From Candidatus Gastranaerophilales bacterium (GTDB lineage Bacteria > Cyanobacteriota > Vampirovibrionia > Gastranaerophilales > Gastranaerophilaceae), in NCBI GenBank assembly GCA_947625345.1, contig CANQNX010000009.1:1-34238 (forward strand): a stretch of DNA of 34,238 nt. Direction: 5' to 3'. Within the stretch, counting starts at the first letter, position 1; each line of letters starts with the position of its first letter. Made by a program: the position numbers and the translations under genes. The notes below the pieces were generated by a model. That model was not told where the DNA came from. It ran no database searches and worked only from the letters and a program-made list of their open reading frames with translations. Shown piece by piece: positions 32,469-34,238 of this stretch.

Positions 32469-33203
32469 ATGAAAAATGAAAAAGTCAGATTAAACAAATA
32501 TATAGCTTCAACAGGTTTTTGCTCAAGACGTAAGGCAGATGAGTATATCACCGAAGGAAAAGTTAAAGTTAACGGTGAAGTTATAAAAGAATTAGGATTT
32601 CTTATCAATCCAAAATCTAAGGTTATGATTAATGATAGTGTGATTGAACCTCAAAAATTAACCTACATAAGATATTACAAACCTGCAGGTTATATTACTA
32701 CAATGGAAGATGAAAACGGCAGAAAAACCATTTATGATATACTGCCTGAAGAAGTACAAAATTTAAAACCCGTAGGAAGACTTGATAAAGACTCTACAGG
32801 GCTTTTGATTCTTACAAATGACGGAGATTTTATTCAATCTCTTTCTCATCCGTCAGTTAAAGTTCCTAAAGTATATAGAGTTTGTGCTCAAGGTAAATTA
32901 AATCTTAATGAGCTTGAATTAATGCAAAAAGGTATTGAAATAGAAAAAGGACAAATTGCATATGCATATGCACAAATAATTGAATTTGAAGGAAAAAATA
33001 CCGTTCTAAATATAACTTTATACCAAGGATTAAACAGACAAATCAGAAAAATGTTAGATATTTTAGGACACAGTGTTATATCATTAAAACGTATAAGCAT
33101 GGGGCCCGTTGATTTATCAGGACTCAAAAAAGGGCAATTTAAGTACCTGAAACCCAAGCAAGTTGAGCAAATTAAAACCTATTTAAAAAAATTATCCATG
33201 TAA
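32469..33203 (+). CDS. rluB: RsuA/RluB-family rRNA pseudouridine synthase
   Basis: Converts a uridine of ribosomal RNA to pseudouridine. An S4 RNA-binding domain (VRLNKYIASTGFCSRRKADEYI) occupies about residues 5-60, followed by the catalytic domain with YYKPAGYITT, GRLDKDSTGLLILTNDG (catalytic Asp in GRLDKDS) and LYQGLNRQIRKML. The arrangement fits RluB or RsuA. I start at ATG 32469 (MKNEKVRL); an in-frame TTG at 32454 would overlap the -10 sequence. This gives 244 residues. It converges with the heptosyltransferase one base away. Choosing between 23S and 16S specificity needs more than motifs. Confidence 0.9.
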   Translation: MKNEKVRLNKYIASTGFCSRRKADEYITEGKVKVNGEVIKELGFLINPKSKVMINDSVIEPQKLTYIRYYKPAGYITTMEDENGRKTIYDILPEEVQNLKPVGRLDKDSTGLLILTNDGDFIQSLSHPSVKVPKVYRVCAQGKLNLNELELMQKGIEIEKGQIAYAYAQIIEFEGKNTVLNITLYQGLNRQIRKMLDILGHSVISLKRISMGPVDLSGLKKGQFKYLKPKQVEQIKTYLKKLSM

Positions 33204-33204
33204 C

Positions 33205-34238
33205 TTATTTATTAATTAACTTATTTATTTCTTCTTTTACTTCATCAATATTAATGTCATTAACATTGAATGCAGACTCAGGTAGGGGAGATGTATATTT
33301 GTCAATATTATTAATATATTCTATAAACTTTTCGGGATAAATATATTTAATAATATTATCATTGTATGGGTGAAATCTTCCGTATGCCTTAGAGCCTGAT
33401 AAACATATTGTTTTACAACCTGCTTCATGCGCAATGTGCACATTGCCGGATTCTACGCTAATTAAAAAATCACAGAATTTTAAAATTAGAGGTATTAATG
33501 ATATACTCAATCCTGATATATTAACACATCTTTCAGGTTCATCCACTTTGCTTAATAATGTATTTAACTTACGTTTTTCAGCTTTTGAGCCAAGGAAAAG
33601 TAATTCTGTATTTTTATCAGTATTACTTGTAATATAATTTATTATTTCTACCCACTTATTTGTTAAAATTTGTCGGTCATGAGAGCTTGCCAAACAAGAA
33701 AGTGCAATATGTCTTTTATTTGTTTTCAATGGAACATCTAATTTTGAATGTTCTAACGTAATATTTATTCCTAAAAATTGTTCAAATTCTTTTCTGACTC
33801 TTTCAGATTCAAATGCTTGATTTTTTGTGTAATCAAAATAATATTTATTATTAAATATTTTACTTTCTACTGTATCAATATTGGGAAAATGTATTATTCC
33901 TATACATTTTTCTTTTATTTTTATTTTTTTGTAAAAAGGTACAAATCTAAAGTCAATATCACTATTTGGTGTCAATGAAAAAAATACATCAGGTTTATAT
34001 GAATTAATAGTGCGTGCTAAAAAATTTCGGTATAAAGCAGATTTTAATTTTTCAATATTATAATCAAGTATAATATCAAAATATTCGGAATCATAAGTGT
34101 AAACAAAGTCTTTATATATGTCCCGACTTATATATATTAAAGAGGCATCTTTAAACTTTGGAGCAGTCTTAATATATTTGAAATACTGGCGATACATCAT
34201 ATAATCACCAATTCCGACAGGACCAAAAATTACTAATA
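33205..34238 (-). CDS. Family-9 glycosyltransferase (heptosyltransferase-like), 5' end outside the window
   Basis: A glycosyltransferase of the heptosyltransferase family. The frame stays open past the first ATG at 34200 to the window edge and reads LVIFGPVGIGDYMMYRQYF, which is the conserved N-terminal GD motif, so the true start lies beyond 34238 and the gene is partial. The C-terminal half has KWVEIINYI, LLFLGSKAEKRK, ISGLSISLIPLI, SVESGNVHIAHEAGCKTICLSGS (the ADP-sugar-binding segment, here SVESGNVHIA in place of GNDSG-type) and a final acidic helix. The cysteine tail of the other heptosyltransferase is missing. It probably decorates LPS or another surface glycan. It converges with rluB. 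Confidence 0.82.
   Translation of the reverse strand, partial: LVIFGPVGIGDYMMYRQYFKYIKTAPKFKDASLIYISRDIYKDFVYTYDSEYFDIILDYNIEKLKSALYRNFLARTINSYKPDVFFSLTPNSDIDFRFVPFYKKIKIKEKCIGIIHFPNIDTVESKIFNNKYYFDYTKNQAFESERVRKEFEQFLGINITLEHSKLDVPLKTNKRHIALSCLASSHDRQILTNKWVEIINYITSNTDKNTELLFLGSKAEKRKLNTLLSKVDEPERCVNISGLSISLIPLILKFCDFLISVESGNVHIAHEAGCKTICLSGSKAYGRFHPYNDNIIKYIYPEKFIEYINNIDKYTSPLPESAFNVNDINIDEVKEEINKLINK

Noticed and set aside
1-34238. tRNA, rRNA, CRISPR arrays and insertion sequences
   Set aside because: I searched the gaps by eye and saw no cloverleaf, direct repeat series, transposase or terminal inverted repeats.

Overview
The window is a compact, strongly AT-rich chromosomal segment that uses the standard genetic code: TGA ends lpxK and other genes. 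It carries a Gram-negative envelope gene set (lpxK, two family-9 heptosyltransferase-like enzymes, an MCE/Mla lipid transporter, an NDP-sugar pyrophosphorylase and a phosphohexomutase). It also has traits common on the cyanobacterial side of the tree: a Ski2-like DEVH helicase, a YidC lacking the proteobacterial N-terminal periplasmic domain, and a long MlaD-like MCE protein. Together with the low GC and the small lineage-restricted proteins, this suggests a non-photosynthetic relative of cyanobacteria (Melainabacteria/Vampirovibrionia, perhaps Gastranaerophilales). That placement is inference; no rRNA or tRNA gene is present to fix it.

Layout. Bases 1-1046: two paralogous small lysine-rich proteins and an intrinsic terminator. 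1.0-4.7 kb: prephenate dehydratase, a divergent phosphohexomutase, a small secreted Cys protein and a uridine-kinase-like protein. 10.2-4.7 kb (minus): an operon of processive-type glycosyltransferase, yidC, queA and a GT-C membrane glycosyltransferase. 10.4-13.2 kb (plus): membrane protein, miaA, a phosphatase-fold protein with an altered RHG motif and a GNAT acetyltransferase, meeting zupT. 21.1-14.1 kb (minus): dnaX, mlaE, mlaF, mlaD, lpxK and a heptosyltransferase in one run. 21.1-24.3 kb: ldcA, a small hypothetical, a PH-like membrane protein and an orphan oppF. 25.4-24.3 kb (minus): two unknown small proteins and smpB. 25.5 kb: an XRE regulator behind a dense array of putative operator half-sites. 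31.7-26.0 kb (minus): ffh, a sugar-nucleotide pyrophosphorylase, DAHP synthase and the Ski2-like helicase. 32.0-34.2 kb: a small coiled-coil protein, a second XRE regulator behind a GAAC-N4-GTTC palindrome, an RluB-type pseudouridine synthase, and a second heptosyltransferase cut by the window edge.

Most of the window is housekeeping plus envelope biogenesis; I see no prophage, transposon, CRISPR array or obvious defence island. The unusual signals are regulatory. Six genes lack a Shine-Dalgarno sequence and have a -10 hexamer ending 6 or 7 nt before the ATG, which implies leaderless mRNAs. dnaX has an A-run followed at once by a stop in the shifted frame, which could yield a short gamma form. 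There are operator-like palindromes next to both XRE genes. Seven of eight convergent gene pairs abut or overlap without a visible intrinsic terminator. No gene-free stretch exceeds 300 bases; the longest, about 197 bases before the 25.5-kb regulator, holds the operator array.
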